Source: an uncultured Clostridia bacterium
GTDB taxonomy: Bacteria > Bacillota > Clostridia > Lachnospirales > Anaerotignaceae
DNA length: 6,559 bases
NCBI GenBank assembly: GCA_947036475.1
Contig: CAMQRG010000113.1
Coordinates: 1-6,559, forward strand
Direction: 5' to 3'
This document shows, one piece after another, positions 1 through 6,436 of the stretch (its first letter is position 1; every line of letters starts with the position of its first letter). The position numbers and the translations under genes were made by a program. Under the pieces are notes generated by a model. It had not been told where the DNA came from and ran no database searches. It was given only the letters and a program-made list of their open reading frames with translations.

Positions 1-2646
1 CCCGCCATTGTCCGGCTCTGCTGGTGTCTGTGTGCCCACCATATAAGCGTTTTCGCCCGGAGCAAGGTATTTCCTTGTCACTGGATTTTTCGGCAGGCTC
101 ATGCCCTGTGCCGCACGGATTTCCGTAATGACGTACCAGCCGGGGTCAACGTCCTTCAAGATAATCTGCCCGTTTGCGTCCGTTTTGTATGTCCCCAGCG
201 TGATAACACCGCCGTTCTCTGTTTCCCTCTGGATTTTGAAAACGGTATTGGGAACAGGCTTCTCCGTCAGCACGTTCGTTTTCGTAATGACAAGCGTAGG
301 CTTTTTCGTGTTTTCGTAAATCAATGTTTTCGTCTTGCCAGCTTCTAACTCGATTTCCTTATGTTGCGTATCCAAAATATAACCTGTCGGTGCGGTGATT
401 TCCTCAATGGTGTAAATCCCTTCCGTCAGGTTTTTGATTACGATTTTGCCGCTTTCGTCCGTCAGGTACTCGCTGACAGTGTTGTCCTCCGTCCTTGTGA
501 CTTTGAATTTCGCGCCCGCCAGCGGCTTTTTCGTCTGGCTGTCTATCTTCTGGATTTCCAGCACAGGGTTTTTCGTGTCACTGAAAACAAGTGTTTTCGT
601 CTTGCCCCATTCCAGCGCAATATCCTTATGGCTGTCAGGGTCGATGCGGTAGCCCTCCGGTGCTTCGATTTCCTCCACGGTGTAAACAGCTTCGTCCAGG
701 TCGCGGATTAAAATCGTTCCGGTTTCGTCCGTTACATACTCGCTAACTGTCTTGTCCTCGGTTTTCATTACCTTGAATCTCGCGCCCGCCAACGCTTCGC
801 CTGTCTGCGCGTCAATCTTCATGATTTGCAGGGAAGGGCGGAGTCTGTTGTCAAACTTGATTTCCACACACTTATTCGGTTCGAGGTAAACGTCCTTGCT
901 TTCCGTTGCAATCAGGTAACCCTTCGGCGGAGCCAGTTCAGTAATGGTGTACCAGCCCGGATCGAGTCCCTCCAGCTTAATCTGTCCGGCTTTATCCGTC
1001 ATGCCCTCATACACGATGCTGCCGCCTTTTTTCGCAACAGAAAACTCCGCGTTTTCCAGCGGCAGGCCGGTATCTTCATCATATTTCTTAATCAAAAGTC
1101 CCGGCTTTGCGCGGTTCGGAATGCTGATTGTTGCCTTTTTCCCCGGCTCTAACTTGATGCTGTGCGGGGTCTTGTCCAGAATGTAACCGTCAGGCGCGGT
1201 GATTTCCGTCACCGTATATGTGCCGCTTTTCAAGCCTGTGAGGACAGCTTTCCCGGACGCATTTGTGTAAACGTCAAAGGAATCATGTCCGCCATCGTAG
1301 GCAACACGCAATGTCGCGCCTGCAAGGGCTTCGCCTGTATCCTGATCGACCTTTGTGATTTCCAGTTCCGCCATTTCTTCATTGGCGAATGTCATCACAA
1401 TCGGTTTTGCGTCTGTAATTTCAATGTCCTTGTGGTTATTTTCGTCCAAAACGTAACCTTCGGGCGGTACTTCCTCCGTAACGGATACCGTGCCGGAAAC
1501 GTTTTTAATCGTCACCTGACCGCTGCTGTCCGTTACATAATGCCCGATTGTTGTTGCGTCCATTTCGACTTTGAATACGGCTCCCTCAAGCCCTTTCTGC
1601 GTTCCTTTGTCCACCTTCAAAATCTGTAAATCGGTGCTGGGGGTAGGCACGTCAGGTGTACCGGGGTCAGTCGGAGTGTCAGGCTGTTCCGGCGTTGTAT
1701 CTCCATCATCTCCATAGACCAAATCCACCCATGAATCGCCGTTGTAGGAGGGCAGCGGTGCAACATAATAATCCTGCTTATTGGCGTGCGACTTGCCAAA
1801 CAGAACAGCCTTGTTTTCCAGTTTGCCTTTTACAAGCACGCGGAACGAGCCGCCTTCTCCTGCCGATTCCTTCGGTATCAGCACTTTGAATGTTGTTTCC
1901 GATGCGTCAAAGGTATCCTTCTCATTATTATTCACATCCGTGACTTTTGCCCCTGCCGGAACATCTCCGTCAATCACAACGCGGTAACTTCTGATATTGA
2001 CGTTGCACTCCAGAGAATATTCCTGCGATAAGTAATTGCTATCCTTGCTGTCTGGCTCAGCCTTCGGGCTTTTGGGGTTCATGGCAAGCCACGTCCTGTA
2101 AACATACTGGTTTGCGCGACCTTTTGCCACCAAATCTTTCATTGCCTTTTCTACATTGGCGTTCTGGCTGCCGTTAGCTTTCCAATCGTTCAGGTTACTG
2201 TAATTGTCATGCACAACTGCCCAGACAGCCATTTTCGTTGCATAATATGCCTCGTATTCCGTATTGACACCCAGTTCCTGTGGCGTTTTATACGGATAGC
2301 CGTTCGTGATAACACCCCAGACCGCAGGGTCGGTATCCTTCTGGTCTGCGTCCACGTCATAGCTTTTTCCCGCAAGGTTTTCTACGCCCGGCTTATTGGG
2401 ATTGGCGCAGTAGGCGGGATATTCCTTTCCGTCCTCCGCTTTGTAAACGATGATGGTTGCCGCAAAGTTATGCGGATCAACCACGCCTTTCCACGTCAGA
2501 AGCTGTGCGCCCTGGCTGCCTTTTGTATACAGGTTGACTTTATTTAAGGCAGTGTCTAACGACGTCCCTGCAAACGCCTGCACGCCCGTTGACAGCATGA
2601 ATACTGCCGCCATCAGTGTAGATATAGCTTTTTTCCATTTTGACAT
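1..2646 (-). CDS. Secreted multi-domain surface adhesin with thioester-like head and six Cna-B/SpaA repeats (3' end outside window)
   Basis: Open from ATG at 2646 to the window edge: 882 codons without a stop, so the C-terminus is missing. An AAGGAG ribosome binding site lies 8 nt before the ATG. Residues 1-26 are a signal peptide (KWKK, hydrophobic core, AFA/G cleavage). Residues about 27-205 resemble a thioester (TED/TQXA) adhesin domain, with Cys80 in the context PAYCANP and an ATKMAVW motif at 136-142. Residues about 207-312 look like an associated beta-rich domain. A Pro/Thr-rich linker (317-338) leads to six repeats of 83-86 residues, each with an LxIxK start and a central E-x-x-(A/P)-P-x-G-Y-like motif. 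Known family role: a covalently stabilised stalk that presents an adhesive tip on the Gram-positive surface. The expected LPxTG-like sorting signal would lie beyond the window. The nearby sortase is its probable anchoring enzyme (inference). The ligand cannot be read from the sequence. Confidence 0.93.
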   Translation of the reverse strand, partial: MSKWKKAISTLMAAVFMLSTGVQAFAGTSLDTALNKVNLYTKGSQGAQLLTWKGVVDPHNFAATIIVYKAEDGKEYPAYCANPNKPGVENLAGKSYDVDADQKDTDPAVWGVITNGYPYKTPQELGVNTEYEAYYATKMAVWAVVHDNYSNLNDWKANGSQNANVEKAMKDLVAKGRANQYVYRTWLAMNPKSPKAEPDSKDSNYLSQEYSLECNVNIRSYRVVIDGDVPAGAKVTDVNNNEKDTFDASETTFKVLIPKESAGEGGSFRVLVKGKLENKAVLFGKSHANKQDYYVAPLPSYNGDSWVDLVYGDDGDTTPEQPDTPTDPGTPDVPTPSTDLQILKVDKGTQKGLEGAVFKVEMDATTIGHYVTDSSGQVTIKNVSGTVSVTEEVPPEGYVLDENNHKDIEITDAKPIVMTFANEEMAELEITKVDQDTGEALAGATLRVAYDGGHDSFDVYTNASGKAVLTGLKSGTYTVTEITAPDGYILDKTPHSIKLEPGKKATISIPNRAKPGLLIKKYDEDTGLPLENAEFSVAKKGGSIVYEGMTDKAGQIKLEGLDPGWYTITELAPPKGYLIATESKDVYLEPNKCVEIKFDNRLRPSLQIMKIDAQTGEALAGARFKVMKTEDKTVSEYVTDETGTILIRDLDEAVYTVEEIEAPEGYRIDPDSHKDIALEWGKTKTLVFSDTKNPVLEIQKIDSQTKKPLAGAKFKVTRTEDNTVSEYLTDESGKIVIKNLTEGIYTIEEITAPTGYILDTQHKEIELEAGKTKTLIYENTKKPTLVITKTNVLTEKPVPNTVFKIQRETENGGVITLGTYKTDANGQIILKDVDPGWYVITEIRAAQGMSLPKNPVTRKYLAPGENAYMVGTQTPAEPDNGG
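37..1629 (-). repeat. Six tandem Cna-B/SpaA-type domain repeats within the adhesin
   Basis: Six protein-level repeats are spaced 88-90 residues apart: R1 1381-1629, R2 1114-1365, R3 847-1098, R4 577-831, R5 310-561 and R6 37-294. Each begins LxIxK-x-(D/N/Y), has a GA-x-(F/L) segment, a turn such as TD-x-x-G, and a TE/EE-I-x-A-P-x-G-Y segment near the middle to end. Candidate isopeptide lysines are K344, K432, K521, K610, K700 and K789. The matching C-terminal asparagine is present in R1 (N422), R2 (N511), R3 (N600) and R5 (N779). It is Asp (D690) in R4 and not visible in R6. R4 and R5 are the most alike. Confidence 0.9.
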
Positions 2647-2654
2647 AATTTCAA

Positions 2655-2660
2655 CTCCTT
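2655..2660 (-). promoter_or_regulatory. Ribosome binding site of the adhesin gene
   Basis: AAGGAG on the minus strand, 8 nt from the ATG at 2646. It lies directly after the U-tract of the second hairpin, so transcription must pass that hairpin to produce a translatable adhesin message unless a promoter overlaps it. Confidence 0.85.
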
Positions 2661-2666
2661 CGCAAT

Positions 2667-2689
2667 AAAAAAACTCTGCATCTGCAAAG
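2667..2689 (-). terminator. Small hairpin followed by a seven-U tract, upstream of the adhesin
   Basis: On the minus strand CTTTGC, loop AGAT, GCAGAG forms a 6-bp stem including one G-U pair (2674-2689), followed at once by seven T residues (2667-2673). This is the layout of an intrinsic terminator, although the stem is short and only moderately GC-rich. It stands immediately before the adhesin ribosome binding site, so it may act as a leaky terminator or attenuator rather than an operon end. Confidence 0.5.
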
Positions 2690-2692
2690 CAT

Positions 2693-2723
2693 AAAACCTT
2701 GGAGGCATCGCCTCCAAGGTTTT
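2693..2723 (-). terminator. Strong 14-bp hairpin between the CHAP and adhesin genes
   Basis: A perfect inverted repeat: AAAACCTTGGAGGC, 3-nt loop, GCCTCCAAGGTTTT. It begins 17 nt after the CHAP stop codon. On the minus strand the stem ends in TTTT and then ATGC. On the plus strand it ends in TTTTT, so it could work in both directions. It is the best candidate for the 3' end of the parA-parB-sortase-CHAP transcript. Since no convincing promoter is visible between it and the adhesin start, partial read-through is a reasonable alternative. Confidence 0.75.
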
Positions 2724-2740
2724 TGTTCTGATACCATCTT

Positions 2741-3574
2741 TTATCTCGGTAGGATATACCCGACCAGCTTCAGCTTCTTCGTCCCTTGAAACTCATCAAA
2801 ACTTTCTTTTACTACCATACCGTCACAGCCCGCAGTGAATGCATTTTTCTCGGTATCATATTTCCCGTTTGCATCGGTGTAATATATATTCTGCGGTTTC
2901 CCGTTTGAATCCCGTTCCACATATTCGATAAAACATACATGGCCGGGGAGGGACATATCCGTTCTTGGTGCATATACCGCAACCGCCTGTTCCGGTACGT
3001 CGTCCAGTTCGTTTATAACCCTGAGTTCCGGATATTGCGCGGCTTTCTCAGCCCATATCCTTGCGTTGCCGAAAAACGGAAGTTCTGTACCGTATATTTC
3101 TTGAAATCTTCCTCTGGCGTACCATGTGCATTGCCCTATGGAATAACCGTCATAAGGTTTCGTAAAACACATTTCCCCGTTTTCATTTTCCTGCTGGATT
3201 TCTGCCAGTACCGTCCCGACTTCCGGCGCTTCTGTCAGCGGCGGGATAGGCTGGAACTGCGGTTCTATCGTCTGGGGCAGTGTTTCGTTTTCCGGCTGTG
3301 CCGTATAGATCACCTCCGCCTGTGCCATAAAATCTACGCCTTGTTCCGCTTGCGCCCGTTCCTGCTCTACCTTCCGCCAGTAGTTCGGGCTGTCCGGCTT
3401 CATGTAGTCGGGTGTTTTCGCCGGATCGAAAATCAGCGTTATAACTTTGTTCCCGTTTTCATCGTAGGAAATCACCGTTTCTGTGTCCCCGATGTAGATG
3501 TGCTGCGCAAATACGGGAACAGCCATCATTATGCTCATTACCAGTGCCATCGGAATAAAAAATTTCTTTTTCAT
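2741..3574 (-). CDS. Secreted CHAP-domain peptidoglycan hydrolase
   Basis: 277 aa, starting at ATG 3574 with an AGGAGG site (3582-3587) 7 nt upstream. Residues 1-23 form a signal peptide (MKKKFF, hydrophobic core, VFA/Q). Residues 24-135 are an acidic, Pro/Gln/Glu-rich region that I do not recognise and that may be a spacer or wall-binding segment. The CHAP fold spans about 140-275. Cys149 in GQCTWYARGRF is the nucleophile and His212 in LPGHVCFIEYV the general base, with Glu217 or the polar residues around D234-N236 as likely third members. CHAP enzymes cleave peptidoglycan as amidases or endopeptidases; the sequence does not say which bond. It lies 66 bp after the sortase gene. In conjugative elements such enzymes often open the wall for transfer machinery, but here the neighbours suggest a role with surface-protein assembly (inference). 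Confidence 0.9.
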   Translation of the reverse strand: MKKKFFIPMALVMSIMMAVPVFAQHIYIGDTETVISYDENGNKVITLIFDPAKTPDYMKPDSPNYWRKVEQERAQAEQGVDFMAQAEVIYTAQPENETLPQTIEPQFQPIPPLTEAPEVGTVLAEIQQENENGEMCFTKPYDGYSIGQCTWYARGRFQEIYGTELPFFGNARIWAEKAAQYPELRVINELDDVPEQAVAVYAPRTDMSLPGHVCFIEYVERDSNGKPQNIYYTDANGKYDTEKNAFTAGCDGMVVKESFDEFQGTKKLKLVGYILPR

Positions 3575-3581
3575 AAAACCG

Positions 3582-3587
3582 CCTCCT
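3582..3587 (-). promoter_or_regulatory. Ribosome binding site of the CHAP gene
   Basis: AGGAGG on the minus strand, 7 nt before ATG 3574. It fixes the start at the first residue of a clean signal peptide. Confidence 0.85.
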
Positions 3588-3640
3588 CGTGTCTATCTCA
3601 TTGGCTCTCTCATTATGTAACCATTGCTGTCAAATTCATA

Positions 3641-4546
3641 TTACCTTTTCTCTGCCGCCTGTACCGCCCATCTCTGTCCGGAAACATTTTCAACGCAGGT
3701 AATCAGCGTGATAATGTTTCTGTCGCTCCAGCTCAGCAGGGAATAGTCCGTGTCAGAAATTTTCTCAATAGAATAAACCTCATAAACCCGCTTGCCATAT
3801 TTTGTCGTGTAAATGATTTCATCGCCGTTATGCAGCTTCCAAATACCGTTCAGGTGTCCCGCAGAACCGCGGTTATGCCCCGCGATTGCGACATTTCCGT
3901 CCCATGCGCTTGTAAATTCAAAATGGCCGACGCCTTTTTTCATGTTCTCATTTGTTTCGCCCTCAAAAACGCTGACCTTCAGCTTTAATTCCGGAATCTG
4001 TATCGTGCCGATGCTCCCGTCATTGTAATATTTTGCCTCCGTGTAGCGTTCGTTTTCGCCACTGTTCTGCATCAGTGACGTGGAGGAGAGTACCCCTCCT
4101 GCATTGCCGTTACTGCCTGTCCCGCTGGCAGAAGCCGCGTCCGAAATACCATTGTAATCAATGCTTGTGTTTGTGTGGTTTGCCGCGTAAACGGGCGTTT
4201 CATTTTCATGGTACGGGCTGCTTCTGTCTGTCGGGATATTGCCGCTGAAAACACCGTAGGCGGGCGGCAGGTATGCTGCGTCTTTGTTCCGCCGGATATT
4301 TTCCAACTGGGGATTCCGTGCCGGTTCGTCTGTCGGCGTGGGCGTTCCGAAATCCTGTTTCGTTTCCATGCCGCTCGCAAACTGGTAGTTGAATGAAAAC
4401 CTGTCCCAGTTGTCGGTACTGTAATCATTGACGTTTACAGTATCCTCGCGGCCATAGCCCGTACCCTGCCCGTTTGCGGCATAGGCGGGAACCACTGTGC
4501 TAATGCTCATGCTTGCCACCATTGCCATCGCAAGTGCTTTTTTCAT
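3641..4546 (-). CDS. Secreted sortase-family transpeptidase (class D-like)
   Basis: 301 aa from ATG 4546, preceded by AAGGAGG at a 10-nt distance. An in-frame ATG at 4603 would add 19 very polar residues and has no well-placed ribosome site. The sortase fold covers about 165-299: IGTIQIPELKLKV strand, EGETNENMKKGVGHFE, His224 in IAGHNRG, Cys284 in TLITC, and Arg292 in SGQRWAVQA, so the His-Cys-Arg triad is complete. Sortases cut a sorting motif in secreted proteins and join them to peptidoglycan or to each other. The TLxTC form and the lack of a C-terminal membrane segment fit class D best, but I am not sure of the class. Residues 1-23 look like a cleavable signal peptide (VVPAYA/A), followed by about 140 polar, Gly/Ser/Asn-rich residues. 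No transmembrane anchor is visible. Its likely substrate is the adhesin encoded two genes downstream (inference). Confidence 0.9.
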   Translation of the reverse strand: MKKALAMAMVASMSISTVVPAYAANGQGTGYGREDTVNVNDYSTDNWDRFSFNYQFASGMETKQDFGTPTPTDEPARNPQLENIRRNKDAAYLPPAYGVFSGNIPTDRSSPYHENETPVYAANHTNTSIDYNGISDAASASGTGSNGNAGGVLSSTSLMQNSGENERYTEAKYYNDGSIGTIQIPELKLKVSVFEGETNENMKKGVGHFEFTSAWDGNVAIAGHNRGSAGHLNGIWKLHNGDEIIYTTKYGKRVYEVYSIEKISDTDYSLLSWSDRNIITLITCVENVSGQRWAVQAAEKR

Positions 4547-4556
4547 TGTTTGTGTT

Positions 4557-4563
4557 CCTCCTT
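4557..4563 (-). promoter_or_regulatory. Ribosome binding site that sets the sortase start
   Basis: AAGGAGG on the minus strand, 10 nt before ATG 4546. It supports that start over the ATG at 4603, which has no such site at normal spacing. Confidence 0.75.
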
Positions 4564-4599
4564 CCCTGTTTTGTTTGGGTTGTCCTTGCTTTCCCCCTT

Positions 4600-4640
4600 T
4601 CATTGTGAAATGTTTTGCGTCGGCATCACCTCCCTTCCAT
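4600..4640 (-). other. Chain of overlapping micro-ORFs between parB and the sortase gene
   Basis: Ten nucleotides after the parB stop there is ATG 4640 (MEGR, stop at 4626). Its TGATG overlap opens ATG 4626 (MPTQNISQ, stop at 4600). That stop overlaps through ATGA with ATG 4603, which is in frame with the sortase. The stretch also carries AAGGGAGGTG (4627-4636), a strong Shine-Dalgarno-like match. It may serve translational coupling or simply be a purine-rich spacer. No function is proven. Confidence 0.3.
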
Positions 4641-4649
4641 TAGGCCGCT

Positions 4650-5585
4650 TTACGATATGGGGAACCGTTCCGCCAAAAACTCCAGAAACAATTCCTCTAT
4701 TTTCTCATCAGGGATTCCGTCCGAAATCCGCCTGATTTTGTCGCGGCTGATTTTGAAGGAAATCGTTTTTGATTCCTCCCTACTTATATACTCTTTGAAA
4801 TTTCCGATTTTTTCGGCAGATAAAGAGAGATTTTTTGAAAAATTTTCGCGTATTTTTTGTGCAAGTTTTATAGTCAGTTTCGTGTCAGCTTCTTCCAGAT
4901 AGCAAAACACTACGTTCTGGCTTTCTTCATCCAGATAGGAAATCTGGTACGCCGCCATAATAGGGATTTCCCCTTCGTCCACCAATTCCAGCAGTTCCGG
5001 AATCAGGTACGTCAGGCGGATATACCGCTGGACTTCATTATCTTTTACTTCATTGATTTCCGCGACAATCTTCCTGCTCAACTTCTGTTGAATTTCAACA
5101 GCACCCAAATCATTCCTCTCGCCCTGTTTTTTGATTGCTTCTACCTGCAAACGGTACGCCCAGCCTTTTTCTGACGGCTGGAGCATTTCCCTATGTTTCA
5201 GGTTTGCTTCGGTGATAATCATGACAGCTTCAAAATCGTCTGCATCTTTCACAATCGCCCGGATTTTCTTCTCCCCGTTTTTCCTGACAGCATTTGTCCG
5301 GTTCTTGCCGGAAAGGATTTCATATTGCCCGCCTTCTGCGGGTCTAACAATCACCGGTTCCAGCAGCCCGACCTTGTTGATGCTTTCCGCCAGTTCCCGC
5401 AGCTTTGCTTCGGAGTAATGCTTAAACGGGTCGTCTGGATGTGGGACAAGCAGCCTGATGTCCAGCGAAACAATTTTTTCCGTATCGTTTTGAATGCCAA
5501 ACATTTCGTCATATGAGGTTTCTATGGAATCCGTCTGGGCGGCGAGCCTCTTTGAAAGTGCCTCAGTCATTGCATTTTTAGGCAT
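4650..5585 (-). CDS. parB: ParB/Spo0J-family partition protein
   Basis: 311 aa. The start at ATG 5585 is set by AGGAGGT (5594-5600) 8 nt upstream, inside the end of parA; a longer frame from 5651 only reads parA sequence in another frame. Residues about 38-135 are the ParB N-terminal (sulfiredoxin-like) domain: IVSLDIRLLVPHPDDPF, LAESINKVGLLEPVIVRP, the nucleotide-pocket region SGKNRTNAVRKNG (92-104) and EANLKHREMLQPSEKGWAY (126-144). Residues about 160-220 are helical and fit the central HTH DNA-binding region. The C-terminus (about 265-305) is charged and probably mediates dimer contacts. Known role: it binds centromere-like parS sites, spreads as a CTP-controlled clamp and stimulates ParA ATPase for segregation. 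The SGKNRTNA box differs from chromosomal GERRxRA and fits ParB relatives of mobile elements. Confidence 0.93.
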   Translation of the reverse strand: MPKNAMTEALSKRLAAQTDSIETSYDEMFGIQNDTEKIVSLDIRLLVPHPDDPFKHYSEAKLRELAESINKVGLLEPVIVRPAEGGQYEILSGKNRTNAVRKNGEKKIRAIVKDADDFEAVMIITEANLKHREMLQPSEKGWAYRLQVEAIKKQGERNDLGAVEIQQKLSRKIVAEINEVKDNEVQRYIRLTYLIPELLELVDEGEIPIMAAYQISYLDEESQNVVFCYLEEADTKLTIKLAQKIRENFSKNLSLSAEKIGNFKEYISREESKTISFKISRDKIRRISDGIPDEKIEELFLEFLAERFPIS

Positions 5586-6396
5586 TTTGCGCCACCTCCT
5601 CCGCCAGTTTCTCAAAAGCAAGTGCCGCCTCGCTATCCGGCGAGTGTTCAAAAATGCTCACCCCCATGCCGGATAACTCCGCCACTCGAATGGAAGATGG
5701 GACAGTGTCATCAAAAACACGTATTTTAGAAGCAAAATTTTTCTGTGTGTATTCCCTGATTTCCCTGCATAGCCTTGTACGGCTCTGGTATTTCGTCAGC
5801 AGGATTCCTTCTATTTCTAAGGAAGGGTTCCAGTTCGCTTTGATTTTACGGATTACGTCCAGCGTCTGCACCAGTGCTTCATAACATTCATAGTGCGCTT
5901 CTACCGGAAGTAAAACGCTGTCCGCTGCCACAAGCGCGTTGATGCTGAGCATGGAAATGCTTGGAGGGCAGTCCAGAATGGCATAGTCATAGTTGTCCTC
6001 TACTTCAGCAAGGATTGTTTTCATGACTTCATGCGGCTGGATTTCTGTTTCCTCTCCAAATAAACCGATGTTGCTCTTTTCTGCGATAAGCCTGTTCTGG
6101 ATTGCTTCCAGCTTCGGGTTTGCCGGGAGCAGGTCAAGATTTTCAGACTGCCGTATAATAGCTTCCTTTATATAGTCTGTTACGCCTAAGTCTAAAAGGG
6201 CGTTTATTACATTTGCGACTGTGACTTTCAAACCGTTCGGGTTATGCCCTAAAAACAGAGTGGCATTTCCCTGCTGTGGGTCGCAGTCCAGAAGCAGGAC
6301 GCGTTTCCCTGACCTTGCCAGCGCAGCGGAAAGGTTCACCGCCGTGGAGGTTTTCCCTACGCCGCCTTTTGCCATGCTGATTGATATTTTCTTCAT
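5578..6396 (-). CDS. parA: ParA/Soj-family partition ATPase
   Basis: 272 aa from ATG 6396, with AAGGAG (6403-6408) 6 nt upstream. It has the deviant Walker A motif KGGVGKTS at 10-17, with signature Lys10 and Lys15, then Walker A' LLLDCDPQ (34-41) and Walker B ILDCPPS (140-146). There is no N-terminal HTH extension, so it is the short Soj-like type. Known role: ATP-dependent dimers bind DNA non-specifically, and ParB-driven hydrolysis moves or positions the replicon. The last 8 bp overlap parB, which indicates coupled translation. It is the first gene of the visible operon. Because the short type lacks a repressor HTH, any autoregulation would more likely come from ParB or from another protein acting at the repeats just upstream. 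Confidence 0.96.
   Translation of the reverse strand: MKKISISMAKGGVGKTSTAVNLSAALARSGKRVLLLDCDPQQGNATLFLGHNPNGLKVTVANVINALLDLGVTDYIKEAIIRQSENLDLLPANPKLEAIQNRLIAEKSNIGLFGEETEIQPHEVMKTILAEVEDNYDYAILDCPPSISMLSINALVAADSVLLPVEAHYECYEALVQTLDVIRKIKANWNPSLEIEGILLTKYQSRTRLCREIREYTQKNFASKIRVFDDTVPSSIRVAELSGMGVSIFEHSPDSEAALAFEKLAEEVAQNA
5594..5600 (-). promoter_or_regulatory. parB ribosome binding site embedded in the 3' end of parA
   Basis: AGGAGGT on the minus strand, 8 nt before parB ATG 5585, inside the parA codons for Glu-Glu-Val. It couples parB translation to parA and rules out the longer parB start at 5651. Confidence 0.85.
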
Positions 6397-6402
6397 AGGC
6401 CG

Positions 6403-6408
6403 CTCCTT
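6403..6408 (-). promoter_or_regulatory. parA ribosome binding site
   Basis: AAGGAG on the minus strand, 6 nt before ATG 6396. Confidence 0.85.
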
Positions 6409-6411
6409 TTT

Positions 6412-6425
6412 ATAATTTGAATTAT
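6412..6425. repeat. 14-bp palindrome just upstream of parA
   Basis: ATAATT-TG-AATTAT, with perfect 6-bp arms and a 2-nt centre. It lies 4 bp upstream of the parA ribosome binding site, a position that suits an operator controlling the partition operon. AT-rich arms can arise by chance. Confidence 0.4.
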
Positions 6426-6436
6426 GATAGTTTTGA

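Noticed and set aside
1162..1629. 155-codon plus-strand frame and similar frames across 101-2668
   Set aside because: They are antisense to the Cna-B repeats of the adhesin. Their recurring similarity simply mirrors the repeats.
37..1629. CRISPR or DNA-level tandem repeat array
   Set aside because: The periodicity of about 267 bp is at protein level, in frame with Cna-B domains, with divergent DNA and no short conserved repeat-spacer pattern.
3612..3633. Possible promoter between sortase and CHAP (TTGACA and CATAAT on the minus strand)
   Set aside because: The -35 hexamer is perfect, but the spacer is only 10 bp, far from the 16-18 bp needed.
2939..3988. 349-codon open frame on the plus strand
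   Set aside because: It lies antisense across the CHAP and sortase genes, both of which have clear domains, signal peptides and ribosome sites. Its translation is rich in Cys, Arg and Phe with no recognisable motif, so it is a shadow frame.
4547..4603. N-terminal extension of the sortase from ATG 4603
   Set aside because: It would put 19 polar residues before a normal signal peptide and has no ribosome site at proper distance, whereas ATG 4546 has AAGGAGG.
5586..5651. N-terminal extension of ParB from ATG 5651
   Set aside because: The added 22 residues (MNTRRIARRHLLLRNW...) are parA sequence read in another frame. A perfect AGGAGGT site points to ATG 5585.
6405..6436. TTCAAA / TATAAA pair with 17-bp spacing upstream of parA
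   Set aside because: Transcription would begin at or beyond the ribosome binding site, giving no usable leader.
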